From Oasisia sp. SBJ-2009 (lineage: Eukaryota; Annelida; Polychaeta; Sabellida; Siboglinidae), in NCBI GenBank assembly GCA_964017155.1, contig OZ024867.1, positions 26,838,609-26,902,608 of the forward strand: a stretch of DNA of 64,000 bases, given 5' to 3'. The translations under genes were made by a program, and so were the position numbers. Under the pieces are notes generated by a model. It worked only from the letters and a program-made list of their open reading frames with translations. It had not been told where the DNA came from and ran no database searches. How positions within the stretch are numbered: position 1 is the stretch's first letter; each line of letters begins with the position of its first letter. This document shows, in pieces, positions 1-13,600 of this stretch.

Positions 1-1913
1 CTGTGTCTGTGTCTGTGTCTGTGTCTGTGTCTGTGTCTGTGTCTGTGTCTGTGTCTGTGTCTGTGTCTGTGTCTGTGTCTGTGTCTGTGTCTGTGTCTGT
101 GTCTGTGTCTGTGTCTGTGTCTGTGTCTGTGTCTGTGTCTGTGTATGTGTCTGTGTCTGTGTCTGTGTCTGTGTCTGTGTCTGTGTCTGTGTCTGTGTCT
201 GTGTCTGTGTCTGTGTCTGTGTCTGTGTCTGTGTCTGTGTCTGTGTCTGTGTATGTGTCTGTGTCTGTGTCTGTGTCTGTGTCTGTGTCTGTGTCTGTGT
301 CGGTGTCGGTGTCGGTGTCGGTGTCTGTGACGGTGTCTGTGTCTGTGTCTGTGTCTGTGTCTGTGTCTGTGTCTGTGTCTGTGTCTGTGTCTGTGTCTGT
401 GTCTGTGTCTGTGTCTGTGTCTGTGTCTGTGTCTGTGTCTGTGTCTGTGTCTGTGTCTGTGTCTGTGTCTGTGTCTGTGTCTGTGTCTGTGTCTGTGTCT
501 GTGTCTGTGTCTGTGTCTGTGTCTGTGTCTGTGTCTGTGTCTGTGTCTGTGTCTGTGTCTGTGTCTGTGTCTGTGTCTGTGTCTGTGTCTGTGTCTGTGT
601 CTGTGTCTGTGTCTGTGTCTGTGTCTGTGTCTGTGTCTGTGTCTGTGTCTGTGTCTGTGTCTGTGTCTGTGTCTGTGTCTGTGTCTGTGTCTGTGTCTGT
701 GTCTGTGTCTGTGTCTGTGTCTGTGTCTGTGTCTGTGTCTGTGTCTGTGTCTGTGTCTGTGTCTGTGTCTGTGTCTGTGTCTGTGTCTGTGTCTGTGTCT
801 GTGTCTGTGTCTGTGTCTGTGTCTGTGTCTGTGTCTGTGTCTGTGTCTGTGTCTGTGTCTGTGTCTGTGTCTGTGTCTGTGTCTGTGTCTCTGTCTGTGT
901 CTGTGTCTGTGTCTGTGTCTGTGTCTGTGTCTCTCTCTCTGTCTCTGTCTCTGTCTCTGTCTCTGTCTCTGTCTCTCTCTGTCTCTGTCTCTGTCTCTGT
1001 CTCTGTCTGTGTCTCTGTCTGTGTCTGTGTCTGTGTCTGTGTCTGTGTCTGTGTCTGTGTCTGTGTCTGTGTCTGTGTCTGTGTCTGTGTCTGTGTCTGT
1101 GTCTGTGTCTGTGTCTGTGTCTGTGTCTGTGTCTGTGTCTGTGTCTGTGTCTGTGTCTGTGTCTGTGTCTGTGTCTGTGTATGTGTCTGTGTCTGTGTCT
1201 GTGTCTGTGTCTGTGTCTGTGTCTGTGTCTGTGTCTGTGTCTGTGTCTGTGTCTGTGTCTGTGTCTGTGTCTGTGTCTGTGTCTGTGTCTGTGTCTGTGT
1301 CTGTGTCTGTGTCTGTGTCTGTGTCTGTGTCTGTGTCTGTGTCTGTGTCTGTGTCTGTGTCTGTGTCTGTGTCTGTGTCTGTGTCTGTGTCTGTGTCTGT
1401 GTCTGTGTCTGTGTCTGTGTCTGTGTCTGTGTCTGTGTCTGTGTCTGTGTCTGTGTCTGTGTCTGTGTCTGTGTCTGTGTCTGTGTCTGTGTCTGTGTCT
1501 GTGTCTGTGTCTGTGTCTGTGTCTGTGTCTGTGTCTGTGTCTGTGTCTGTGTCTGTGTCTGTGTCTGTGTCTGTGTCTGTGTCTGTGTCTGTGTCTGTGT
1601 CTGTGTCTGTGTCTGTGTCTGTGTCTGTGTCTGTGTCTGTGTCTGTGTCTGTGTCTGTGTCTGTGTCTGTGTCTGTGTCTGTGTCTGTGTCTGTGTCTGT
1701 GTCTGTGTCTGTGTCTGTGTCTGTGTCTGTGTCTGTGTCTGTGTCTGTGTCTGTGTCTGTGTCTGTGTCTGTGTCTGTGTCTGTGTCTGTGTCTGTGTCT
1801 GTGTCTGTGTCTGTGTCTGTGTCTGTGTCTGTGTCTGTGTCTGTGTCTGTGTCTGTGTCTGTGTCTGTGTCTGTGTCTGTGTCTGTGTCTCTGTCTCTGT
1901 CTCTGTCTCTGTC

Positions 1914-1980
<67 letters not shown>

Positions 1981-1989
1981 CGCTCGCTC
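1..1989. repeat. (TCTGTG)n hexanucleotide satellite, cut by window edge
   Basis: Nearly pure hexamer array on the + strand. Rare variants are TATGTG (near 145 and 253), a CGGTGT block at 301-335, and a CTCTGT-rich block at about 927-1010. It ends in about 55 bp of (CT)n and CGCT units at 1921-1989. The array begins before base 1, so its full length is unknown. The long Ser-Val, Cys-Val and Cys-Leu reading frames over it are stop-free repeat translation, not proteins. Confidence 0.97.
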
Positions 1990-2189
1990 ACACATTCTCA
2001 TACGTATCATTAAAACTGTGTTTAACATTCGTAAATATGTCCAAGACGTTGGAAGTATATTATTCAATATACGCCGACAGTGGCTAAAATATTGAAGTGA
2101 GTAGAACGTATTAGTTGTGTAAACAGAAATTTTACTTGGATGTTTTAATATTGTTTTGTCCTTCATGTTTGATTCGTTTGTAACTGTTT

Positions 2190-2640
2190 GTGTGTCTTTC
2201 TTAGTCCTACCCTCGACTGACCAGACTCCGTGAGGTGGCAGCACTTTTCAGCACCTCAACTCAGCATCGGGAATTAATGGACTGCTGTTTTAACATACAG
2301 GGCGGCCTTATCCCAGAATAGAGTACAGACGCTGATTGGCTCTCAAGCCAACTATGAAAAAAAATTAAGTCAAGACATACTTTTACAACATAATTATATC
2401 CTATTAAAAATATTCAATATGAACCTATATTAACAAAAAAAAGACACACAATACATATTTGCAGTTGTTTTTGTAAAAAAAAAAAAGGAATTACGGCACG
2501 ATTAACCAGTATCCGTGAGGTGGCAGCATTGGTTAGCCTCACACAGATAGTATTCAAAAACCGGCAACGTCATCAGACTGTCTTCTCGGCGAATTTATGT
2601 AGCCGACCGACAGTCGGTTAGGCGAGATTATCTTAGTACA
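2190..2640. repeat. Dispersed repeat, copy inverted relative to 44.93-45.64 kb
   Basis: Several blocks reappear as reverse complement at 44.93-45.64 kb: the GTGAGGTGGCAGCA motif (2228 and 2513), the block around GGGCGGCCTTATCCCAGAAT (2301-2320), and the block around GACTGTCTTCTCGGCG to CAGTCGGTTAGGCGAGA (about 2577-2628). I see no coding capacity, so a non-autonomous element is likely. The class is not recognised. The adjoining stretches 1990-2189 and 2641-2684 hold nothing I can name. Confidence 0.7.
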
Positions 2641-2684
2641 GTTGTGGAATATTTAGTCTAAGCAGTTGTATAACAAATGACTCT

Positions 2685-3350
2685 CTCTGACACTTGACTC
2701 TCTTGACCTTGTTTAATACTGCGTAGAATCAACCCCACGCATGCACTCATTGTGCGGTAAGATTTGTGACAAAGATATACCCATAATAGACACTCTACTG
2801 AATGTCGTGTGTATTTCAATGAAGGCCCAAACAGGGTTCTGCAGCCAACTAAAGTGAGCAGCGAAGCGTGGCGACAGTGTAGCCGTTGCTAGTGAAGCTT
2901 CTGTTGGCCTTTAAATATTCGAAATATTCACACGATGTCGATGCTGTTATAACTGTTTTGTCTCATTGAAACATGTATGTTAGGCTTGAAGGTGACTTAG
3001 GGTAAGGTAAACATAAGGTACTCTAAAATAAAGAACAACGTTTAACTATTTGTGGTTAGGTCTAGTCGACCAGTTAACGGGGACGCTACAAATGGGTCAC
3101 CAGTTATAGACGCTATGTGGAGTAGTATGTGGAGCGCGCTGACTAGACCTACGTGCATACAGTGCGTGATCGCTGCGTGACCGCTGCGTGATAGGCAACG
3201 TTTATTGGTATCGACAGGGTTGACGGAACACCACGTGACCGAGCTGGTGCATGTAGGGATATCATTACACCCCGAAGTGGGCGTTTGTAAAGACTCCGTC
3301 ATGGCATAGACTATTACACGACAAATCGGTAAGTAGACATTAATTACCCA
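2685..3350. repeat. Dispersed ~650-bp repeat, copy 1
   Basis: Direct copy of 5103-5745. Shared landmarks are the ACCTTGTTTA-start block with CTGCGTAGAATCAACCCC, GTGCGGTAAGATTTGTGACA, AATAAAGAACAACGTTT, and TGCGTGATCGCTGCGTGA. It has an internal AATAAA and CpG-rich stretches and could be a solo LTR or non-autonomous element. A 152-codon minus-strand frame at 3042-3500 is not conserved in copy 2 and is rejected as a gene. Confidence 0.8.
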
Positions 3351-4142
3351 TAATAAACAGTTCGTTGTATGTGGAGCGTGTTCCTTTGAGGGTACATATC
3401 GTGTTTGTTCACCAACATGCGGCATAGGTAGCAGGTAGCGACAGCATGCCGTCACCAACACGACAACACATCTGTCACGCATTCTGTGTTGCACTAACAC
3501 AGCTGATCTTTGTTGATGATCACTCGATTCATTGCCTTTAGTCAGGGCACCGAGCTACGGCCACTATGTAGTACCATGACCTATCCCCACAAGACATGAC
3601 AAAACATAAATGTACTTTATTGTAATAGTTAAAACTGAAATGTGAAGACGTTTACCAGCAATATAAAACAAGATTCAGCCAATTAAATTGATAGGTGGAG
3701 ATTGATAAATAGCCCATACACTACGATTATCACAGCATTCTATTAGCAACACTCTCGCAAATAGAAGCCCTTTCACTCACACACTAACGCACCCAAGCAC
3801 GTACATACTCCCCCCCACTCTCTCTCTCTTTCTTTCTCCCTCTCTCTCTCTCTCTCTCTCTCTCGCGCTCTCTCTCTCTCGTTATCGGACGCTCATGCGT
3901 GCAATGTGAAGGTGTTTCTAACATTAATCACTCCGACCTGATAAGTGTTTTATACTTATTCGTAGCTGAAGTGTCATGTGTGCATGCAGTACACAGGTGT
4001 TTTATTATCAGTTAATGCTGCTTAGTCAAAAGGCAAAACATAATGCAAGTTCTTATGTAGCGCAGTGTCCAGTCCTCAGGACCATTCAAAGCGCTTTACA
4101 CTTTACTCCCCTGACAGACCTGTTCACTCAGACACCATCTCG
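3351..4142. other. Non-coding stretch with a short (CT)n tract
   Basis: No gene seen. It contains an imperfect CT-rich tract at about 3811-3881 and is otherwise AT-rich unique-looking sequence. Confidence 0.6.
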
Positions 4143-5095
4143 GTTTAACTGTGTTATATTTAACTGTGTAATATTTAGCTATGTAATATTTAACTATATA
4201 ATATTTAACTGCGTAATATTAAATTATGTAATATTTAACTGTGTTATATTTATCTACGCAATATTTGTCTACAAAATAATTAACTGTGCGATATTTAACT
4301 ATGTAATATTTAACTGTGTTATATTTATCTATGCAATATTTGTCTACAAAATAGTTAAGTGTGTAGTTTTTAACTGTAAAATATTTAACTGTGTTACATT
4401 TATACACAATATTTAACTGTGTAATATTTAATTGTTTAATATTTAACAATGCTATATTTACCTGTGTAATAATGAGCTGTGTAATATTTAGCTGTGTAAT
4501 ATTTAACTGTATAATATTTAACTGTGTTATATTTATCTATGTAATAGTTAACTAGTAATATTTAACTGTGTTATATTTAACTGTGTAATATTTAACTGTG
4601 TTATATTTAACTGTGTAATATTTAACTGTGTTATATTTATCTATGTAATATTTAACAGTGTTATATTTATCTATGTACTATTTGACTGCGTTATATTTAT
4701 CTAGGTAATATTTAGCTATGTAATATTTATCTATGTAATATGTAACTATGTAATATTTAACTGTCTAATATATGTAATATTTAACTGTGTAATATTCAAC
4801 TATGTAATATTTAACCGTGTAATATTTAACTGTGTTATATAAATCTGTGTAATATTTATTTATGTAATATTTAACTGAGTAATATTTCCATATGTAATAT
4901 GTAACTGTGTTATATTTAACTGTGTTATGTTTACCTATGTAATATTTAACTGTGTACTGTTTGACTGTGTTATATTTATATAAGTAATATATAACTATGT
5001 AATATTTAACTATTTAATTTTTAACTGTGTTATATTTATCTAACTAGTATTTAAATGTGTAATATTTAGCAATAATATATGTAACTACGAAGTTG
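4143..5095. repeat. 15-bp AT-rich minisatellite (TAACTGTGTAATATT)n
   Basis: About 60 imperfect tandem 15-bp units. Common variants are TAACTGTGTTATATT, ATCTATGTAATATTT and GTCTACAAAATA. Because 15 is a multiple of 3, spurious open frames run through it (Asn/Cys/Val/Ile/Phe-rich). The array sits exactly between two direct copies of the ~650-bp dispersed repeat. Confidence 0.92.
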
Positions 5096-5102
5096 TTTAA
5101 CT

Positions 5103-5745
5103 AATAACCCTCTCTGTCAAATTAGTTTGACCTTGTTTACTACTGCGTAGAATCAACCCCACGCTTGCACTCACTGTGCGGTAAGATTTGTGACAAAGAT
5201 ATACCCGTATTAGACAGCCTATTGAATACCCTGTGCATTTCAACGAAGGCCCAACTAGTGCGTTGCAGCCATGTTAGGTAAGCACTGAAGCGTGACAACC
5301 CTCTAACCGTTGCTAGTGAAGCTGATGCGAAGTTATTTAAATACATGAAACGAGACATATTTACACAATGTTGATGCTTTTTGTATAGTTTTGATATATG
5401 ATAGGTTGAATAGTACCAAACATAACGTTTTCCAATAAAGAACAACGTTTGCATGTTTGTTGGTAGGTCTATTCAACTAGTTAACGGGGTCGCTATAAAC
5501 GGGTCACCAGTTATAAAGGCTACGCGACGTAGTTAGTATATTGACTGGGCCAGCACGCTCACAGTGCGTGATCGCTGCGTGACGGCTGCGTGATAGGCAA
5601 CGTTCATTTGTGTAGACAGGGTTGAGGGAACACCACGTGACCGTGCTGGTCCGTGTAGGGTTGTCATTTCATTATGAAGTGGACGTTTGTAGAGATTTCT
5701 TTATGGCGTAAATCATTACACTCCAAACCGTTAAGTAGATAAACT
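5103..5745. repeat. Dispersed ~650-bp repeat, copy 2
   Basis: Direct copy of 2685-3350 with substitutions and small indels throughout. AATAAAGAACAACGTTT lies at about 5435. The homology ends near the AAGTAGAT/AAGTAGAC block at 5730. Confidence 0.8.
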
Positions 5746-7090
5746 TTGTCAACTAATTATTTACTTGAGAGAAAGCATCAACTTTATTTGTTTTACTTCC
5801 AGAAAGGAACTGTAGTATAACTAGTGAAACATTTCAATGAATACAAACACCATTGTTTCCTTACATCGAACCCCCTAATTGAAACAAATTAGGTTGTGTG
5901 AACGTAAAGGCAACTTTGCGTAATAATGTTATTTAATTGTAATATTTCGAAGCGTACGCAGAACACAACCACCAATATTTCATTATCATGTTGTTTCATA
6001 GCAACGTTTCTCAACAATGATTGTACGAACTAGATGACATCTCCCTTATTTATTATTACTAATCCAGAACCAAACGAATACTACAGAGCTCCACCAAGCA
6101 CCCAGTTTAACTAAACCAGTGCTCTCCATCTAGACCGCCACTTTACTTAAAGGCACGCTGTTCCATCTCACTCAGTCAACCTTGCTCTACAGTTGACAAT
6201 CCTCTTTCACCTGGGCCACGGACCTGTACTAAGAACACAATTTATCCCTGCCGTAAACCGATGCCCTGCCGGTTGTGTCACCGCATCCCACAGTACACCA
6301 CTGCAAGCCAAATAGTCTGGGTGGTTGGTTGGATAAACTGGTCCGATCCTTGTTTTGAATAAATTACGTAGTGTTCTTATAGCACTCTACCAATCTGTAT
6401 GTATTCATTTCAAAACTGTCTGCAACAATTTACTTAAATAAAGACGTTATTATTTTGTAAAATGAGACCCGAAAAGTTGTCATCTTCTAACGAGCAAATT
6501 AGCTTATTTCAAACTACCTCATTAAAATAGCTTTAGTGACAACACAGTTATATAGTACTGGTTGTATGCGACTAAGAGCAAGCGATAATAGTTATGGTAA
6601 CATATACATACCCCTTTATTCTGTTCTAGAAAATCGAGCAAATAAAAAGTTCACTATGGTTAAACGGACAACCTCTGAAACACATGTATAATGATGATAC
6701 GGAATATCAGTAATCCGATCATAATATTGACCTCAAATTTGCCTTATATAGAAATATCCGAATTGACCTACAAATAATAATTATGTATTTGAAAAGCGCT
6801 GTGCATCCGGAAGAAATTCCGCTCAGAGGCGCATAAAATGCATTGTAACACGTACATGTTTAAAATATTCATCACCAGTTTAAACTTGCAAGTAAACACG
6901 AACTGTTATATGATAATAAATATATAATTAAATAAAGCTTCTCTAAAAATTATACTACACTACTGCCTCCAACAGCATTTCCGAAAATAGAAAATAACAT
7001 CAAAAATATACCATCAACGTACGCTATTTCTCTACCCAGTACACGAATCTACTCCTCACTACATAAATTAACCACCCTCTAGACTACATA
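5746..7090. other. Unique AT-rich non-coding stretch
   Basis: No reading frame, RNA gene or repeat that I can support. Confidence 0.5.
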
Positions 7091-7640
7091 TTCTCCACCT
7101 GACATTGTTACTCCGCATAATGCGTTTTACATCATTACACCTCACAACACTACACCGCGCAGTACACCATTACACCTCACAACACTGCAACTCGCAGTAC
7201 ACCATTACACCTCACAACACTACACCGCGCAGAACACCATTACACCTCATAAAACTGCACCTCGCAGTACACCATTACACCTCATAAAACTGTACCTCGC
7301 AGGATACCACTACACCTCACAAAATTATACGTCGCAGTAAACCGCTACACATCATAATACAACACTACACCGTACAGTACACCACTACACCTCACAACAC
7401 TACACGTCGCAATACACCACTGCATATCATATTTCAACACTACACCATACAGTACACCACTACACTTTACAATACTACACCTCGCAAGACACCACTACAC
7501 CTCACAACACCTCACCTCGCAAGACAACATACCCTCACAACATTTCACCTTGCAGTACACTACTGTACCCCATAGCACAACACTACACCATTCAGTAGGC
7601 CTACACCATTACGCCCCTCAGTACAACACTACACCATACA
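7091..7640. repeat. Degenerate 35-bp repeat leading into the 20-bp satellite
   Basis: Diverged ~35-bp units built from CATTACACCTCACAACACT and CGCAGTACAC words. They share the GTACACCA word with the adjacent 20-bp satellite, so they may be its older, more diverged edge. Confidence 0.75.
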
Positions 7641-10600
7641 GTATACCACTACTCCCACCAGTACACCACTACTCCCTTCAGTACACCACTACTCCCATCA
7701 GTACACCACTACTCCCACCAGTACACCACTACTCCCTTCAGTACACCACTACTTCCACCAGTACACCACTACTCCCACCAGTACACCACTACTCCCTTCA
7801 GTACACCACTACTCCCACCAGTACACCACTACTCCCACCAGTACACCACTACTCCCTTCAGTACACCACTACTCCCACCAGTACACCACTACTTCCACCA
7901 GTACACCACTACTCCCACCAGTACACCACTACTCCCTTCAGTACACCACTACTCCCATCAGTACACCACTACTCCCACCAGTACACCACTACTCCCATCA
8001 GTACACCACTACTCCCACCAGTACACCACTACTGCCACCAGTACACCACTACTCCCATCAGTGCACCAACTCTCCCATAAGTACACCACTACTCCCATCA
8101 GTATACCACTACTCCCACCAGTACACCACTACTCCCATCAGTACACCACTACTCCCACCAGTACACCACTACTCCCACCAGTACACCACTGCTTCCATCA
8201 GTACACCACTACTCCCATCAGTGCACCAACTCTCCCATAAGTACACCACTACTCCCATCAGTATACCACTACTCCCATCAGTACACCACTACTCACACCA
8301 GTACACCACTACTCCCATCAGTATACCACTACTCCCACCAGTACACCACTACTCCCACCTGTACACCACTACTCCCATCAGTACGCCACTACTTCCATCA
8401 GTACACCACTACTCCCACCTGTACACCACTACTCCCATCAGTACGCCACTACTCCCATCAGTACACCACTACTCCCATCAGTATACCACTACTTCCATCA
8501 GTACACCACTACTCCCATCAGTATACCACTACTTCCATCAGTACACCACTACTCCCATCAGTACACCACTACTCCCATCAGTACACCACTACTTCCATCA
8601 GTACACCACTACTCCCATCAGTATACCACTACTTCCATCAGTACACCACTACTCCCACCAGTACACCACTACTCCCACCTGTACAACAGTACTCCCACCA
8701 CTACACCACTACTCCCACCAGTACACCACTACTCCCATCAGTGCATCACTACTTCCACCAGTACACCACTACTCCCACCAGTACACCACTACTCCCACCA
8801 GTACACCACTACTCCCACCAATACACCACTACTCCATTCAGTATACCACTACTCCCACCAGTACACCACTACTCCCACCAGTACACCACTACTGCCACCA
8901 GTACACCACTACTCCCATCAGTGCACCAACTCTCCCATAAGTACACCACTACTCCCATCAGTACACCACTACTGCCACCAGTACACCACTACTGCCACCA
9001 GTACACCACTACTCCCATCAGTACACCACTACTCCCACCAGTACACCACTACTCCCACCAGTACACCACTACTCCCACCAGTACACCACTACTCCATTCA
9101 GTATACCACTACTCCCACCAGTACACCACTACTCCCACCAGTACACCACTACTGCCACCAGTACACCACTACTCCCATCAGTGCACCAACTCTCCCATAA
9201 GTACACCACTACTCCCATCAGTACACCACTACTGCCACCAGTACACCACTACTGCCACCAGTACACCACTACTCCCATCAGTACACCACTACTCCCACCT
9301 GTACACCACTACTCCCACCAGTACACCACTACTCCCATCAGTATACCACTACTCCCACCAGTACACCACTACTCCCATCAGTACACCACTACTCCCATCA
9401 GTACACCACTACTCCCACCAGTACACCACTACTCCCATCAGTACACCACTACTCCCACCAGTACACCACTACTCCCACCAGTACACCACTACTGCCACCA
9501 GTACACCACTGCTTCCATCAGTACACCACTACTCCCATCAGTGCACCAACTCTCCCATAAGTACACCACTACTCCCATCAGTATACCACTACTCCCACCA
9601 GTACACCACTACTCCCATCAGTACACCACTACTCCCATCAGTACACCACTACTCCCACCAGTACACCACTACTCCCATCAGTATACCACTACTCCATTCA
9701 GTATACCACTACTCCCACCAGTACACCACTACTCCCACCAGTACACCACTACTGCCACCAGTACACCACTACTCCCATCAGTGCACCAACTCTCCCATAA
9801 GTACACCACTACTCCAATCAGTACACCACTACTGCCACCAGTACACCACTACTGCCACCAGTACACCACTACTCCCATCAGTACACCACTACTCCCACCT
9901 GTACACCACTACTCCCACCAGTACACCACTACTCCCATCAGTATACCACTACTCCCACCAGTACACCACTACTCCCATCAGTACACCACTACTCCCATCA
10001 GTACACCACTACTCCCACCAGTACACCACTACTCCCATCAGTACACCACTACTCCCACCAGTACACCACTACTCCCACCAGTACACCACTACTGCCACCA
10101 GTACACCACTGCTTCCATCAGTACACCACTACTCCCATCAGTGCACCAACTCTCCCATAAGTACACCACTACTCCCATCAGTATACCACTACTCCCACCA
10201 GTACACCACTACTCCCATCAGTACACCACTACTCCCATCAGTACACCACTACTCCCACCAGTACACCACTGCTTCCATCAGTACACCACTACTCCCATCA
10301 GTGCACCAACTCTCCCATAAGTACACCACTACTCCCATCAGTATACCACTACTCCCATCAGTACACCACTACTCACACCAGTACACCACTACTCCCATCA
10401 GTATACCACTACTCCCACCAGTACACCACTACTCCCACCTGTACACCACTACTCCCATCAGTACGCCACTACTCCCATCAGTACACCACTACTTCCATCA
10501 GTACACCACTACTCCCATCAGTATACCACTACTTCCATCAGTACACCACTACTCCCATCAGTATACCACTACTTCCATCAGTACACCACTACTCCCATCA

Positions 10601-13600
10601 GTACACCACTACTCCCATCAGTACACCACTACTTCCATCAGTACACCACTACTCCCATCAGTACACCACTACTCCCATCAGTACACCACTACTTCCATCA
10701 GTACACCACTACTCCCATCAGTACACCACTACTCCCATCAGTACACCACTACTCCCATCAGTACACCACTACTTCCATCAGTACACCACTACTCCCATCA
10801 GTACACCACTACTCCCATCAGTATACCACTACTTCCATCAGTACACCACTACTCCCACCTGTACAACACTACTCCCACCACTACACCACTACTCCCACCA
10901 GTACACCACTACTCCCATCAGTGCATCACTACTTCCACCAGTACACCACTACTCCCACCAGTACACCACTACTCCCACCAGTACACCACTACTCCCACCA
11001 ATACACCACTACTCCATTCAGTATACCACTACTCCCACCAGTACACCACTACTCCCACCAGTACACCACTACTGCCACCAGTACACCACTACTCCCATCA
11101 GTGCACCAACTCTCCCATAAGTACACCACTACTCCCATCAGTACACCACTACTGCCACCAGTACACCACTACTGCCACCAGTACACCACTACTCCCATCA
11201 GTACACCACTACTCCCACCAGTACACCACTACTCCCACCAGTACACCACTACTCCCACCAGTACACCACTACTCCATTCAGTATACCACTACTCCCACCA
11301 GTACACCACTACTCCCACCAGTACACCACTACTGCCACCAGTACACCACTACTCCCATCAGTGCACCAACTCTCCCATAAGTACACCACTACTCCCATCA
11401 GTACACCACTACTGCCACCAGTACACCACTACTGCCACCAGTACACCACTACTCCCATCAGTACACCACTACTCCCACCTGTACACCACTACTCCCACCA
11501 GTACACCACTACTCCCATCAGTATACCACTACTCCCACCAGTACACCACTACTCCCATCAGTACACCACTACTCCCATCAGTACACCACTACTCCCACCA
11601 GTACACCACTACTCCCATCAGTACACCACTACTCCCACCAGTACACCACTACTCCCACCAGTACACCACTACTGCCACCAGTACACCACTGCTTCCATCA
11701 GTACACCACTACTCCCATCAGTGCACCAACTCTCCCATAAGTACACCACTACTCCCATCAGTATACCACTACTCCCACCAGTACACCACTACTCCCATCA
11801 GTACACCACTACTCCCATCAGTACACCACTACTCCCACCAGTACACCACTACTCCCATCAGTATACCACTACTCCATTCAGTATACCACTACTCCCACCA
11901 GTACACCACTACTCCCACCAGTACACCACTACTGCCACCAGTACACCACTACTCCCATCAGTGCACCAACTCTCCCATAAGTACACCACTACTCCCATCA
12001 GTACACCACTACTGCCACCAGTACACCACTACTGCCACCAGTACACCACTACTCCCATCAGTACACCACTACTCCCACCTGTACACCACTACTCCCACCA
12101 GTACACCACTACTCCCATCAGTATACCACTACTCCCACCAGTACACCACTACTCCCATCAGTACACCACTACTCCCATCAGTACACCACTACTCCCACCA
12201 GTACACCACTACTCCCATCAGTACACCACTACTCCCACCAGTACACCACTACTCCCACCAGTACACCACTACTGCCACCAGTACACCACTGCTTCCATCA
12301 GTACACCACTACTCCCATCAGTGCACCAACTCTCCCATAAGTACACCACTACTCCCATCAGTATACCACTACTCCCACCAGTACACCACTACTCCCATCA
12401 GTGCACCAACTCTCCCATAAGTACACCACTACTCCCATCAGTACACCACTACTCCCATCAGTACACCACTACTCCCATCAGTGCACCAACTCTCCCATAA
12501 GTACACCACTACTCCCATCAGTACACCACTACTCCCATCAGTACACCACTACTCCCATCAGTGCACCAACTCTCCCATAAGTACACCACTACTCCCATCA
12601 GTACACCACTACTCCCATCAGTACACCACTACTCCCACCAGTACACCACTACTCCCATCAGTGCACCAACTCTCCCATAAGTACACCACTACTCCCATCA
12701 GTACACCACTACTTCCATCAGTACACCACTACTCCCATCAGTATACCACTACTTCCATCAGTACACCACTACTCCCACCAGTACACCACTACTCCCATCA
12801 GTACACCACTACTCCCATCAGTACACCACTACTTCCATCAGTACACCACTACTTCCATCAGTACACCACTACTCCCACCAGTACACCACTACTCCCACCA
12901 GTACACCACTACTCCCATCAGTACACCACTACTTCCATCAGTACACCACTACTTCCATCAGTACACCACTACTTTCATCAGTACACCACTACTCCCACCA
13001 GTACACCACTACTCCCACCAGTACACCACTACTTCCATCAGTACACCACTACTCCCACCAGTACACCACTACTCCCACCAGTACACCACTACTCCCATCA
13101 GTATACCACTACTTCCATCAGTACACCACTACTCCCACCAGTACACCACTACTCCCATCAGTACACCACTACTCCCATCAGTACACCACTACTTCCATCA
13201 GTACACCACTACTTCCATCAGTACACCACTACTCCCACCAGTACACCACTACTCCCACCAGTACACCACTACTCCCATCAGTACACCACTACTTCCATCA
13301 GTACACCACTACTTCCATCAGTACACCACTACTCCCACCAGTACACCACTACTCCCATCAGTACACCACTACTTCCATCAGTACACCACTACTTCCATCA
13401 GTACACCACTACTCCCACCAGTACACCACTACTCCCACCAGTACACCACTACTCCCATCAGTATACCACTACTTCCATCAGTACACCACTACTCCCACCA
13501 GTACACCACTACTCCCACCAGTACACCACTACTCCCATCAGTACACCACTACTCCCATCAGTACACCACTACTCCCATCAGTATACCACTACTTCCATCA

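Noticed and set aside
1..1989. Telomeric repeat at the window edge
   Set aside because: The unit is TCTGTG, not TTAGGG or a known telomere variant, and AT-rich unique sequence follows.
3..2095. Reading frames of up to 694 codons rich in Ser-Val, Cys-Val and Cys-Leu
   Set aside because: Pure translation of a stop-free hexamer; open in several frames at once and with no unique sequence of note.
3042..3500. 152-codon minus-strand frame
   Set aside because: Lies in the dispersed repeat, is not preserved in the second copy at 5.1-5.7 kb and has no recognisable domain.
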